Shown one piece after another: positions 1 to 9,956 of a DNA stretch of 64,000 bases. The notes beneath the pieces were generated by a model. It worked only from the letters and a program-made list of their open reading frames with translations. It ran no database searches and had not been told where the DNA came from. The stretch's first letter is position 1, and every line of letters begins with the position of its first letter. Origin of the DNA: Pseudovibrio brasiliensis (GTDB lineage: Bacteria > Pseudomonadota > Alphaproteobacteria > Rhizobiales > Stappiaceae). Both the position numbers and the translations under genes were made by a program. The DNA lies in the NCBI RefSeq assembly GCF_018282095.1, contig NZ_CP074126.1, positions 1,002,501-1,066,500 on the forward strand. Reading direction: 5' to 3'.

Positions 1-660
<660 letters not shown>

Positions 661-754
661 TCCCATTAAGCTATAATCATAAAAGCTGCTAAAACGCAGA
701 GCTTGAAAAAAAATAAAACAGACCAGTTCATGAATGAATAATGTGACTTATTCC

Positions 755-872
755 TGCCCGGTGGCTATGGCGGGGCGCCCCCACCCGATCCCATCCCGAA
801 CTCGGAAGTGAAACGCCCCTGCGCCAATGGTACTTCGTCTTAAGACGCGGGAGAGTAGGACGCCGCCGGGCA
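755..872 (+). rRNA. rrf: 5S ribosomal RNA
   Basis: About 118 nt, following the 23S end by roughly 95 nt. The terminal stem is TGCCCGG at 755-761 pairing with CCGGGCA at 866-872. The conserved 5S core CCCATCCCGAACTCGGAAGTGAAACG lies at about 788-814. Ends are set by the terminal helix and could be off by one or two bases. No tRNA gene (such as a distal tRNA-fMet) was seen after it. Confidence 0.95.
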
Positions 873-920
873 TGAATAAAACACATAACCTCTCAAAATA
901 AACAGAACAACTAATCAAAC

Positions 921-955
921 AAAAAGCCCCTGACGCAAAAGCGCAGGGGCTTTTT
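921..955 (+). terminator. Rho-independent terminator of the rRNA operon
   Basis: AAAAAGCCCCTG at 921-932 pairs with CAGGGGCTTTTT at 944-955 around a loop that can extend the stem (CGC/GCG). The flanking A-run and T-run make it usable in both directions. It sits about 50 nt after 5S and most likely ends the rrn transcript. Confidence 0.9.
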
Positions 956-959
956 GCGT

Positions 960-2076
960 TTGGAAGCGGATGTGAGGTGGGGGCGGAATAAGCCGACAGT
1001 GCTCTCCTCGAAAACTTCAAGCCTCTAAAGCTGGGCCCTTCAAGAAACACTCATCAAATCAGCGGCCAGAAATGTATACTCCCACCTCCCTTGCTGCACG
1101 TTAGTCGCCTGCAGCTGAGCCTTGCAGGTGCACTTCGTCTTCTCATCGGGCATGGCTGCCTGCTTCCCCGGAACACATTATTTAGTTGTCAAAGAGCGCG
1201 GGCTTGGCCCGAATTAGTTGCTGGTTGGCGTTGTTTGGATAGTGAAGCTTGTTTAGGTCGTGGTCCATTCCCGTAATGTTCTCCTTAAATCTCCGGTGCT
1301 AGTGAGTTGGTGGCTGGAAACGGGTTCCGGTTTGCGGTTAGCGTGAAACCGGGGCTTGAGGCGGAGCTCTGTTTGAGCGTTTGGTGGAATGCATAAGACT
1401 TGACGGCCTGGTGCTCAGTAGGAGCTCGACAGCGGGCGCACTGCAAAATTGGGCGTAGAGTTGCCTATGCGCTTGGCCGTTAGGTCTGAGGGGTGAATTG
1501 GCAGGTTGATGAACCGCCTGCTCAACTAATGTTTGAGGAAGCTGTTGGTGTAGACCAAAAGGCGTGAGCTTGTGGGCGATCTGGGCAGGATGATGGAGTT
1601 GTTTTGAGCAAAGAGCCGATCAGACAGATGTGGCTGAGAGGAACTAGCGCGCAGTATAGAAGGCTGAATAGTGTGCGGCGTTATCCGAATACCGGCTCTG
1701 TCGGAGGTTATGCCAAAGGCCTGCAGGTTGCAGGCTGAAGTTCTGCTGCCATTGCCATGAGAGAGATGAAATAAGATGGGATGAAGGGCACGTTCCTGTG
1801 AGGTTGTGACCTGCGTGCGAGGGGCAGTAGCCAGTCATCACACGCCTCTTTGTGGATCACTTCAGTTTTGCGTTGCTATGTGCGTTCGTTTGAAAGATTT
1901 GCGTGCCACCTGCGTTGATCGGTGGGAAATGAGCTCTCATAGGGATTGCAGCTGTTGTGTTGAAGGGCTGGGATGCGTGCCGTCCAGTGGGATTATGCAG
2001 GCATATGAGGGACCTAGTCTGGAGACCAGCTTCATGCCGCGAATAAAAGTTATCCTCTTGCTTTGCCGCCAGGTTT
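960..2076. other. Intergenic stretch with no recognisable gene
   Basis: About 1.1 kb between the rRNA terminator and the sox-side genes. Six-frame reading shows only short frames with no domain, signal peptide or plausible ribosome binding site. A small hairpin (CCTGCA 1108-1113 with TGCAGG 1123-1128) has no T-run. I see no tRNA, CRISPR or insertion sequence in it. Confidence 0.6.
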
Positions 2077-2445
2077 TTACAAACCACTGAAACAGTGCGG
2101 GGATACGGCGGGAACAACTGCCACAAAGGCTGAGGCAGTCTGTGAGAATATGAAGCCAGATGAGATGGCGTGTAAGCTAATGAATGTGGCTCTCATGGTC
2201 CCAGGTACTGGCGCTCCCCCTCGCTCAGAGTTATCCCCTCAACCGCAGCAACCAACACTCTGCCATCTGTAATGTACTCAAGATCATCAGCCTGTGTAAC
2301 GGGGAAGCCCAACATCGGCATCATGACCGTGCCGATTAAACCTTTGCTCGCAACTGCGCTTCAGCAAATCCCGGTCCCGGTCAACATCTGGCGCAATGCC
2401 ATGCAGCAGTGCAGGGATGAACTGGTAGAGTTGCGTCAGAAATCA
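2077..2445 (-). pseudogene. Possible degraded coding remnant downstream of soxF
   Basis: On the minus strand two frames read like real protein but are split by a frame change. About 2334-2442 reads as LTQLYQFIPALLHGIAPDVD and onward. About 2193-2360 reads as a continuous tail containing GLIGTVMMPMLGFPVT and ending EGERQYLGP before a TGA at 2193-2195. That stop overlaps (ATGA) an ATG opening a 39-codon frame (2077-2196) with a signal-peptide-like start (MRATFISLHA). The ATGA junction is typical of operon neighbours, which favours two decayed genes over chance. I do not recognise the families. Confidence 0.35.
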
Positions 2446-2448
2446 CGA

Positions 2449-2468
2449 GGCGCTCATCCCAGAGCGCC
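2449..2468 (-). terminator. Hairpin after soxF, weak terminator candidate
   Basis: GGCGCTC at 2449-2455 pairs perfectly with GAGCGCC at 2462-2468 across a 6-nt loop, 18 nt past the soxF stop. On the minus strand only a short ATTT follows, so termination may be weak or the hairpin may instead protect the 3' end of the sox transcript. Confidence 0.45.
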
Positions 2469-2485
2469 CCGCATATCTCATCCCG

Positions 2486-3751
2486 TTACCCAAACATATC
2501 CGTGGTAATCCCGGCGTACCAACCAAGGCTTTCCTCGTAGGTTTGCTTGCGCAGGGCGTCGTCCTCGTTGTTTTGGGAGATGAAGCCGTCGACCTTGGCG
2601 ATTTTTTCGTCCGTGGCCACATAACTGGCGCCAACTTTCACGCCGTTGTCCGTGGAGATCAGGGACCAGCAGGTGTTGGAGAAGCGTGGTTTGAAGGCGC
2701 GTGAACTGGTGAGGGCATGGCGGATGGCCATGGCAGCCGCTTTAGCCTGGCTGTTGGCGGAATAGGCAGACTTGGGCATGTCGCCGTTCTGGGTGGCATC
2801 GCCAAGCACGTGAATGTTTTCGTCCATCTGACTCTGCAATGTTGCCGGAACGATCGGACACCAACCCTTCTCATTGGTCAGACCAGCCTGTTGCGCAATG
2901 CTGCCAGCCTGCATGGGTGGGATCACGTTCACCACATCCGCTTTGACGGTCTCATCCTCCATCACCACTTCCATGGTGTTTGGATCAACGCGCTGAACTC
3001 CGCCGGTGAACTCATCTGTCAGCCAATCGACCATGCCCGGGTAGTGCGTTTCCCAGCCTTCCATGAACAGACCCTGTTTGGAGAACTTCTCTTTCGGATC
3101 AAGGATGAGGATCTTGGCAGTTGGATTACGCTGCTTCAGCACATGGGCGACCATAGAGATACGCTCATAAGGGCCGGGAGGGCAACGGTACGGGTTAGGC
3201 GGTGCAACCATGGCAAAGGTTCCACCTTCCGGCATGGCCTCAATCTGAGCCTTCAGCAACTGTGTCTGCGTGCCGGCTTTGTAGGCGTGAGGCATTTTGG
3301 TCTGCGCAGTCACATCCCAGCCTTCAATGGAATCTTTGATAAAGTCGATACCCGGCGACAGAACCAACCGGTCGTAGGAAATCGCGTCGCCGCCTGCGAG
3401 ACGAACTTCTTTTTTCTCCCGGTCAACGGCAGAGGCCCAATCGTGCACGACCGTCACACCATACTCGCTTGCAAGCTTTCCGTAGGAATGCGCCAGATTG
3501 GACATGGGCTGGAAGCCACCAATGGCAAGGTTGGAGAAGAAGCAGGTGTAATAGGTACGGGAAGGTTCGATCAGGATCACCTCAATCGCGCCTTTGGAAT
3601 CCTTGGCGATGTAGCGTGCAGCTGTTGCCCCACCGGCTCCGCCGCCAACAATGACGACACGTGGCCGCTTTTGCCCCAAAGCCATAGGGGAGGACAAGAG
3701 CGCTGCACCGGCAGCAGCTGTTCCCAGAAAACGACGTCGGTTCAAAATCAT
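2486..3751 (-). CDS. soxF: SoxF: FAD subunit of flavocytochrome c sulfide dehydrogenase
   Basis: 421 residues, last gene of the soxXYZABCDEF run. It starts with a Tat signal (NRRRFLG at about residues 4-10) leading to a periplasmic flavoprotein. A dinucleotide-binding motif (VVIVGGGAGGATAARYI) follows at about 32-48, and the conserved RCPPGPYE segment lies near the middle. The family transfers electrons from sulfide to a partner c-type cytochrome, here most likely SoxE encoded just upstream with a 55-bp gap. SoxF is not needed for core thiosulfate oxidation but is reported to stimulate or reactivate the Sox system in Paracoccus. FccB is an alternative name for the same family. Confidence 0.93.
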   Translation of the reverse strand: MILNRRRFLGTAAAGAALLSSPMALGQKRPRVVIVGGGAGGATAARYIAKDSKGAIEVILIEPSRTYYTCFFSNLAIGGFQPMSNLAHSYGKLASEYGVTVVHDWASAVDREKKEVRLAGGDAISYDRLVLSPGIDFIKDSIEGWDVTAQTKMPHAYKAGTQTQLLKAQIEAMPEGGTFAMVAPPNPYRCPPGPYERISMVAHVLKQRNPTAKILILDPKEKFSKQGLFMEGWETHYPGMVDWLTDEFTGGVQRVDPNTMEVVMEDETVKADVVNVIPPMQAGSIAQQAGLTNEKGWCPIVPATLQSQMDENIHVLGDATQNGDMPKSAYSANSQAKAAAMAIRHALTSSRAFKPRFSNTCWSLISTDNGVKVGASYVATDEKIAKVDGFISQNNEDDALRKQTYEESLGWYAGITTDMFG

Positions 3752-3806
3752 AAGTCAATTCCTCCCTAAAAATATCGATAGCGCTCGCTGTTAAATGGCG
3801 AGCGCT

Positions 3807-4619
3807 TTAATCCAGGCCTTTGAAATAAGCCGCCAGAGCGGCGATCTCCTCCTCCGAGAGCCGCTTGGCGATCATCTGCATAACGGGATGGGGTCGGTGT
3901 CCTTTCTTATAGGCGCGCAAAGCAATCACGAAATCCGGTTGCGGCCAGCCTGTGATGGCAGGGATCCCTTTGTCCGCTCCGCTGGATTGATGGCAACTGG
4001 TGCATTCCCCAGAAAGATACTCACCATATTCTGCATCGCCGTCCAGATAGGTTTCTTCATGAAGGCTTGGCGCATCCTGTTTCAAAAGGCTGGCAGACGC
4101 CTCCGGAATGTTGGCTGGGCTGACGGAGAACTGGCGCAAGTAGGCAAGAAGATCAGAGCGATCCTTCTCTTTTCTCATGCCCCGGTAGTTCATGCGCGTG
4201 CCAGAAACCAGGTTCTTCGGATTTTGAATGTAAATGTTCAGCGTGTCGATGTTCCAGCGCAGGCCATCTGCTCCAGCGCGTTTCATGGCTTTGGAGTACT
4301 TGGCGCCTTCAATGCTGGCCGCCTTGCGGTCAAACACGCCATTCAGGTGAGGCCCGATGCGGTTCTTGGCATCCTTGCCAACATCATGGCAGCGCAGGCA
4401 GGCATTGAACAAGCGCTCACCACGCGCAACATCCTGCGCAGCGGCAATGGAGACCGCCCCTGACAGGAAACCAAGCGCAACAAGGCTGGAGGCTGCGCAC
4501 CTGCGAAAACTGGCAGAAGTTTTTGTGTGCAGGGCGCGCAACGCTGAAAGTGGGAAGCAGTTTGCTACACTCGGGGAAATAGCAAACTGCTTCAAGAGAG
4601 CAGGTATCGTGGCTCTCAT
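3807..4619 (-). CDS. soxE: SoxE: periplasmic dihaem cytochrome c
   Basis: 270 residues with two CxxCH haem sites, at C74-H78 (CLRCH) and C206-H210 (CTSCH). The start ATG overlaps the soxD stop in an ATGA junction. The signal peptide hydrophobic core is unusually far in (about residues 44-61, ending AAAQD), so a downstream start is possible, though the overlap supports this one. The first cytochrome domain closely resembles the C-terminal cytochrome domain of SoxD (shared GxKYSKA, DGL.W, KEKDR segments), suggesting domain duplication inside the operon. Expected partner: SoxF. Confidence 0.88.
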   Translation of the reverse strand: MRATIPALLKQFAISPSVANCFPLSALRALHTKTSASFRRCAASSLVALGFLSGAVSIAAAQDVARGERLFNACLRCHDVGKDAKNRIGPHLNGVFDRKAASIEGAKYSKAMKRAGADGLRWNIDTLNIYIQNPKNLVSGTRMNYRGMRKEKDRSDLLAYLRQFSVSPANIPEASASLLKQDAPSLHEETYLDGDAEYGEYLSGECTSCHQSSGADKGIPAITGWPQPDFVIALRAYKKGHRPHPVMQMIAKRLSEEEIAALAAYFKGLD

Positions 4620-5677
4620 TGGGAGTGGCTCTTCAGAAACTCAATGAGGGCTACGCGGTCTTTTTCCTTCTTAAGACCGGCAAACGTCATCTTCGTCCCC
4701 TTCACAAATTTCTTTGGCTTTGTCAGGAAGGCATCCAGATTTTCATCGGACCAGACAAGACCGTCACCATTGAGCTGTTTCAGTGCCTTGGAATATTTGA
4801 AGCCGGAAACCACAGCCGCCTGCTGGCCGATAATGTCATTCAGGATAGGACCAACCTTGTTCTTGGCTTTCTCACCAACCTGATGGCAGGCCTTACACTT
4901 TTTAAAGACCTTGGCGCCTTTCTTGATGAGCGCCTCATCAAGGGCCACCGGTTCTGGTGAAGGAGCAGGTTCGGCGGCTGGTGTTGGCTCTGCTGAGGCT
5001 ACCTCTTCAGCTTTTGGGGCCTTTGGTGCCGCAGCAGCTTCCTCTGCAGCCTTGGTTTCTTCCGGTGTCACATCCAGAACCTGAGCCCGTGCGGTGATCT
5101 TCACCTCCGCTTTACAGTCCTTCATGCAGACATCGCGCTTTTTGAAGACCGGCGACTCTTCACGATCGTCCAGGTAAAACCCGTCTTCATTGGGCAGGCG
5201 AACGGACGTAAAGTTCTCTTGGCTCAGTTCAAAGTCATCCTCCACCAGATCATTGGCATAAAGCAGGAAGGCGGTGATGGCGTAAACTTCATCCGGCTTG
5301 AGTGACTGCGCCTCGCCAAACGGCATGGCGCGGTTCACGTAATCAAACACGGTGGACAGGTAAGGCCAATAAGAGCCAATGGTTTTAACTGGCCGCTCAG
5401 AGGTCAGCGTGCCGTCACCGCCGGAAAGCACCGGCCAGCGATCAACGCCCTCGGCAAAGTCACCATGACAGACAGCGCAGCGTTCAGCAAAAATCTCTTC
5501 GCCTTGCTCCACGTTTCCGCGCCCGGCAGGCAACCCCTGACCATCAGGACGCACGTCGATGTTCCAGGCCGCCACCTCAGCAGGGGTTGCTGCACGGCCA
5601 AGATTGAAGGAACCAGCTGTCGCAGCTGAGGTGAGCAACAGCGTTCCTGTTGCCAGAACACTAAGAAATTTCAACAT
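4616..5677 (-). CDS. soxD: SoxD: dihaem cytochrome subunit of sulfane dehydrogenase SoxCD
   Basis: 353 residues from the ATG at 5677, chosen because GGTGAGGCGGAAA precedes it and MLKFLSVLATG begins a signal peptide; the frame stays open far upstream inside soxC but that is overlap, not protein. Haem sites are C67-H71 (CAVCH) and C261-H265 (CKACH), separated by an Ala/Pro/Glu-rich linker at about 205-245. SoxD passes to the respiratory chain the electrons that SoxC removes from SoxY-bound sulfane sulfur. The gene overlaps soxC by 17 bp and soxE by 4 bp. Presence of soxCD predicts full oxidation of thiosulfate to sulfate without sulfur globules. Confidence 0.93.
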   Translation of the reverse strand: MLKFLSVLATGTLLLTSAATAGSFNLGRAATPAEVAAWNIDVRPDGQGLPAGRGNVEQGEEIFAERCAVCHGDFAEGVDRWPVLSGGDGTLTSERPVKTIGSYWPYLSTVFDYVNRAMPFGEAQSLKPDEVYAITAFLLYANDLVEDDFELSQENFTSVRLPNEDGFYLDDREESPVFKKRDVCMKDCKAEVKITARAQVLDVTPEETKAAEEAAAAPKAPKAEEVASAEPTPAAEPAPSPEPVALDEALIKKGAKVFKKCKACHQVGEKAKNKVGPILNDIIGQQAAVVSGFKYSKALKQLNGDGLVWSDENLDAFLTKPKKFVKGTKMTFAGLKKEKDRVALIEFLKSHSQ

Positions 5678-6926
5678 TTTCCGCCTCACCATTTTCGCCA
5701 ACGTACCAGGTGTGGATTCCGTTGTTGTGGTAGATGGAGTTTTCGCCGCGAACAGCGCGAAGCTCATCTTTTGTTGGCTGTACATAGCCGGTGGAATCGT
5801 GCGCGCGGGATTGCAGCAGCAGTGGCTTTCCATCCCAGTCGAACTCGAAATAGAAACGGTGCATGGACTTGTCGAAGCTTGGGCCGTCCATTCTGGCCGC
5901 ATGCCAGTTCTTGCCGCCGTCCAGTGTGATGTCCACCCGTGGAATGGTGCCGCGCCCGGACCATGCCAGACCTGAGATGATGGTGTGACCGTTCCTGTGC
6001 AGGATAGGGGCCTGCGGGCTTGGGTTGGTGATGACGGACTTACAGTCCATTTCCCACGTAAACCGTCGCGCCTTACCGTTCTCCATCAGATCAGTGTACT
6101 TGGAAGTCTCTTCGCGGTGGTGCCATGGCTCATCGCCCACCTCAATGCGGCGCAGCCACTTGATCCACATGTTGCCTTCCCAACCCGGAACCACCAGACG
6201 CAGCGGGTAGCCTTGTTCAGGACGAAGCGCTTCACCGTTCATCTTGAAGGCGACCAGACAGTCGTCGAGGGCTTTCTGCAAAGGAATGGAGCGTGTCATA
6301 GCAGAGGCATCAGCACCTTCTGGCATCAACCATTTGGCGTTGGTCTTCAGGCCGGCTTCTTCCAGCAGCAACCGCAATGGAACGCCGGTGTACATCACGT
6401 TATGGATCATGCCATGCGTGAACTGACAGCCATTCAGCTGCGCCCCGCGCCATTCCATACCGGAGTTGGCAGCGCATTCCAGAAAGTACACCCGGTTCTC
6501 ACGCGGGAAGCGCAGAATGTCTTCCATGGTGAAAACAAGTTCCTTGTCCACCAAACCGTTGATCATCAGGCGGTGCTGTGCCGGATCAACATGTGCCACG
6601 CCGCCGTGGTGGCGTTCAAAGCACAGGCCGTTCGGGGTGATGATACCGTCCAGCTCATGCAGAGGCGTGAAGTTGATGGAGCTGACGCGGTCAGCGGTGA
6701 GCCACTCCACGGTGCGCCGCTTTACATGTGCCTCAAACTTGGAGGGCATGCCATAAGGCATCGCGTCCACGCCATCGCCCAGCTCCTGCATCCAGGGCTG
6801 CAGGTTGGTGATGGCCGGATCATCTGCCCGGGCCGGAAGCGCAGCGCCAGTTAAGGCAGCTCCACTCAGCAAGGCCCCGCCTTTCAGGAGGTTTCGGCGG
6901 GTAGGTGACTTTAGTCTTTCACTCAT
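5661..6926 (-). CDS. soxC: SoxC: molybdenum subunit of sulfane dehydrogenase
   Basis: 421 residues of the sulfite-oxidase family. A Tat signal (TRRNLLKGG, about residues 9-17) exports the folded cofactor-bearing protein. The molybdenum-ligating cysteine is C151 in FLECAANSG. A C-terminal Mo-co dimerisation domain follows. With SoxD it oxidises the sulfane atom on SoxY by six electrons. It sits 40 bp after soxB and overlaps soxD at its 3' end. Confidence 0.94.
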   Translation of the reverse strand: MSERLKSPTRRNLLKGGALLSGAALTGAALPARADDPAITNLQPWMQELGDGVDAMPYGMPSKFEAHVKRRTVEWLTADRVSSINFTPLHELDGIITPNGLCFERHHGGVAHVDPAQHRLMINGLVDKELVFTMEDILRFPRENRVYFLECAANSGMEWRGAQLNGCQFTHGMIHNVMYTGVPLRLLLEEAGLKTNAKWLMPEGADASAMTRSIPLQKALDDCLVAFKMNGEALRPEQGYPLRLVVPGWEGNMWIKWLRRIEVGDEPWHHREETSKYTDLMENGKARRFTWEMDCKSVITNPSPQAPILHRNGHTIISGLAWSGRGTIPRVDITLDGGKNWHAARMDGPSFDKSMHRFYFEFDWDGKPLLLQSRAHDSTGYVQPTKDELRAVRGENSIYHNNGIHTWYVGENGEAENVEIS

Positions 6927-6965
6927 GTCAATTACTCGTCATCTCAAAATCTAAAGGGGCTCGCC

Positions 6966-8648
6966 TCACACGCCTGTGACGCGAACCGTAGAGTTGGGGT
7001 CCATTGTGATGGTGCCTTTGCGGCTGATGTAATCTTCAACCACCTGCCAGATCTCAGGGCCTTCCGTGTCCTCGCCAACAGAGGCCCAGCCCGAAACCAC
7101 GTAGGTCTTGGCTGGATCAATAGCTTCACCGGTTTTCAGCAGCGTCATGTTGGAAACGCGCTCACCCACCGGCTTGGAAACGTCGATGGAGTAGCCCATG
7201 CCGCCCACGCGAACCATGTCACCACCCTGCTGGTAATACGGGTCCGGGTTGAACAGGTTGTCCGCTACATCCTCTAAAATTTCATGCAGGTACTGACCGG
7301 TCATCTCGGTGCGGTACGCATTCGGATAGGTCATGCTGGTGGCGTTGTGGATGTCTTCGCGGGTGATGTTGTCGCCCGGCAGCAGGGATGGTCCCCAGCG
7401 GAAGCCCGGAGACAGCGCAATATCCGCATCCCGCTCCTCAATCAGCGCCTGACAGATCAGGTCATCCCACGTGCCGTTGAAGTTGCCTCGGCGATAAAGC
7501 AGGCTGTCGGTAGTGCCGATAACTTCTTCCAGCTCCTCCTTGAATGGTGCCCGCTCTTTCTCAATCAGAGCCGCCATCTCAGGGTCTGGCTCGATCACAT
7601 CGGAGAACACAGGGATCAGCTTGTAAGTAAAGTCTTTGATGCCGTTCTTGTCTACGTCCAGATCCAGACGGGAGACAAACTTGCCGTTGGAACCAGATGC
7701 GATGATCATGGTCTCACCGACCTTCACCGGCTCAGGCACCGCATCATGGGTGTGACCGCTCAGGATCACATCAATACCGGAAACCTGCTGCGCCACCTTG
7801 CGGTCCACGTCAAAGCCGTTGTGGCTGAGCAGGACAACAACATCAGCGCCTTCCTGCTTCACTTCCTCCACCATCTCCTGAATCCGCGCCTCGCGAATAC
7901 CGAAGGAAAGGTTTGGGAACATCCAGCCCGGGTTGGCAATCGGCATGTACGGGAAGGCTTGACCGATCACGGCAACCTTGGCTCCGCCACGCTCGAAAAT
8001 CTTGTAGGGCTCGAACGCCGGTTCGTCCCACTCATTGTCAAAGATGTTGGCCCCCAGGAACGGGAAGGGCAGCTCTTCGACGATCTCGTTGACGCGGTCA
8101 ATGCCGTAGGTGAACTCCCAGTGCGAGGTCATTGCATCCGGGTTCAGCGCGTTCATCAGGTTCACCATGTCCTGACCATCCGTCTTCAGCGCCGTCATGG
8201 ACCCGTGCCAGGTATCCCCGCCATCCAGGAACAGCGCATCCGGACGCTCAGCGCGGATCGCCTTCACGATGGTGGACACCCGGTCCAGCCCGCCCATCTT
8301 TCCGTAGCTGCGGGCCAGTGAGACAAAGTCCTCAGAGGTTAGCGCATAAGCTTCCGGTGTGCCGGTCTGGTAGTTGAACGCATTCAGAAGATCCTGCCCG
8401 GTGATATGCGGCAGCAAACCTTTCTGGGCACCCACACCAATGTTCACGGAGGGCTCGCGGAACCAGATCGGCTTCACCTGCGCATGACAATCCGTAAAGT
8501 GGATGATGGTCACATTGCCGGTGGTTTTGAAGTCCAGAAGTTGGTTCTGCGTCAGGGCCTGACGCGCGGCCAGAACTGGAAAATTACCAGCTCCAAAAAT
8601 CGCGGCTGCAGCGACACCAGCCTGCAAGAAATCACGGCGCGAGATCAT
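6966..8648 (-). CDS. soxB: SoxB: sulfate thiohydrolase
   Basis: 560 residues, in line with the family. A Tat signal (SRRDFLQAG) is present. The metallophosphoesterase/5'-nucleotidase fold is shown by the metal-binding FTDCHAQ (D53, H55), LSHNGFD and SGHTHD motifs, and the C-terminal nucleotidase domain follows. The dimanganese enzyme hydrolyses the S-sulfate from the SoxY cysteine, releasing sulfate. It lies between soxA and soxC in the canonical order, with 84 bp to soxA. Confidence 0.95.
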   Translation of the reverse strand: MISRRDFLQAGVAAAAIFGAGNFPVLAARQALTQNQLLDFKTTGNVTIIHFTDCHAQVKPIWFREPSVNIGVGAQKGLLPHITGQDLLNAFNYQTGTPEAYALTSEDFVSLARSYGKMGGLDRVSTIVKAIRAERPDALFLDGGDTWHGSMTALKTDGQDMVNLMNALNPDAMTSHWEFTYGIDRVNEIVEELPFPFLGANIFDNEWDEPAFEPYKIFERGGAKVAVIGQAFPYMPIANPGWMFPNLSFGIREARIQEMVEEVKQEGADVVVLLSHNGFDVDRKVAQQVSGIDVILSGHTHDAVPEPVKVGETMIIASGSNGKFVSRLDLDVDKNGIKDFTYKLIPVFSDVIEPDPEMAALIEKERAPFKEELEEVIGTTDSLLYRRGNFNGTWDDLICQALIEERDADIALSPGFRWGPSLLPGDNITREDIHNATSMTYPNAYRTEMTGQYLHEILEDVADNLFNPDPYYQQGGDMVRVGGMGYSIDVSKPVGERVSNMTLLKTGEAIDPAKTYVVSGWASVGEDTEGPEIWQVVEDYISRKGTITMDPNSTVRVTGV

Positions 8649-8732
8649 CTCCGCACCCTCCGTAGGTTATATGAATTTCGAAAATTGTTTTAGATCAGGA
8701 GGTTGCTACATAAGAGCAACCTCCAAAATCGC

Positions 8733-9575
8733 TTAGTTACGAACGGATGGGGTCTCGACTGAAAGTCCCATTCCGCGAGAAGCCACGTAAGCTTCCAGGG
8801 CAATAAACTCATCACTGCCGCGCTTGTAAGGTTCAGCACGCACCTGATCCATACAGCCTTTGAAGCGGCGGTGAATGGAGCCCAGACCACCCCATTTGAG
8901 GCGATACACTGGGAAACCGTTGATCTGTCCCTGACTCAAATGGTCAGCGCGGATCATGTTGCCGTAATTGTCTTCATGGCAGTTGGCACAAGCCATATTC
9001 AGCAGGCCAACCCGGGTGTAGTAAAGCTCTTCACCCTTCTTGATCCAATCAGCCATCGGGCCATCGGTCTCCAAAGCAACCGGCATGCCGCGGGATTCCA
9101 ACCCGATCATGGCTGTCATCGCCAGCATCTCGGCGCTTTCCCATTTCCATGGTTCGGCTCCCTGATGCGTTTCGATGGAGGCATTGATCAGCATTTCCAT
9201 CGTGGCAGGCTTGCCCATCTCGTCATTCCAGCGCGGCAGCTTGGTGCGCAAACCAGCAAAGCTGTCTGCATCCCCATGACAATCCGCGCAGGATTTGTTG
9301 GATGTTCCGGCAGGTGTCTCCCAAATCTCCTCTGCATACTCAATGGCCACAAATGCAGGATTCTCAAAGTCATCCATCTGCAGCGCCTGAGTTTCAGCAG
9401 AGCGGAACCGCCAGCCGGAAATGATCTCGTCCAGCGGGTGGTCATCCGCTGCGACTGCTGTTGTTGCTATGGTCTCCCCGTCGATGACAAGTTCGCGTCC
9501 GTCATCGGCAAGTGCAGCTGTGCTAAGTACGCCACAGAGAAGCCCCCCAGCGAGTATAGAAACCGTCCTTTTCAT
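8733..9575 (-). CDS. soxA: SoxA: L-cysteine S-thiosulfotransferase, dihaem subunit
   Basis: 280 residues with a signal peptide ending ALADD (about residue 24). It carries two haem sites, C96-H100 (CADCH) and C196-H200 (CANCH), so this is the dihaem form as in Paracoccus. C241 in RFKGCMDQVRAEP is the conserved cysteine that ligates the active-site haem and takes part in the persulfide chemistry. With SoxX it links thiosulfate oxidatively to the SoxY cysteine. Confidence 0.95.
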   Translation of the reverse strand: MKRTVSILAGGLLCGVLSTAALADDGRELVIDGETIATTAVAADDHPLDEIISGWRFRSAETQALQMDDFENPAFVAIEYAEEIWETPAGTSNKSCADCHGDADSFAGLRTKLPRWNDEMGKPATMEMLINASIETHQGAEPWKWESAEMLAMTAMIGLESRGMPVALETDGPMADWIKKGEELYYTRVGLLNMACANCHEDNYGNMIRADHLSQGQINGFPVYRLKWGGLGSIHRRFKGCMDQVRAEPYKRGSDEFIALEAYVASRGMGLSVETPSVRN

Positions 9576-9602
9576 ACCCTTCTCCTCCCAAAGAATGGCT
9601 CG

Positions 9603-9932
9603 TTAGGCTACCGTGATCTTCTTTTCCAAGTCGTAGACGGAGCCATCATCATCAGTCCATTCAAAGCGAACTGAACCGGACTCTGGCACCCGCATCTGAA
9701 ATTCGATGTATGGGTTTGCAGAAACGGATGGCTCAATGTTTGCCATGAACACTGGCTCGCCATTAAAGGTGGCCGCAAACTTATTGATGATCTTCCGTGG
9801 AATGGCCTCGCCGGTTTTCTTGTCCTTGCGCTGACCGGATTCCATTGGGTGCGAGATCAGTGTCTTGATGGTCACGACCTCGTTGGCGCTTGCCTTCTTA
9901 GGCACTTTTACGCGTGGTTTAACCTTTGCCAT
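9603..9932 (-). CDS. soxZ: SoxZ: sulfur carrier complex subunit
   Basis: 109 residues, a small immunoglobulin-like protein with the conserved HPMESGQR segment near residues 28-35. It has no signal peptide; SoxZ is known to be exported with SoxY through the SoxY Tat signal. It forms the SoxYZ heterodimer that carries sulfur intermediates. It lies 24 bp downstream of soxY. Confidence 0.95.
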   Translation of the reverse strand: MAKVKPRVKVPKKASANEVVTIKTLISHPMESGQRKDKKTGEAIPRKIINKFAATFNGEPVFMANIEPSVSANPYIEFQMRVPESGSVRFEWTDDDGSVYDLEKKITVA

Positions 9933-9956
9933 GTTGTTTTCCCGATGCCTTTCTGA

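Noticed and set aside
1868-1888. TTGCGTTGCTATGTGCGTT resembling a stretch at about 27658-27676
   Set aside because: A single short match without structure or flanking similarity; likely chance.
2717-3769. 350-codon plus-strand frame opposite soxF
   Set aside because: Antisense shadow of a clearly coding minus-strand gene; the same applies to long frames opposite pncB, soxB, soxC, the hexosaminidase, nagA and cydA.
5678-5902. N-terminal extension of soxD into soxC
   Set aside because: The ATG at 5677 has a ribosome binding site and begins the signal peptide; the upstream part is out-of-frame soxC sequence.
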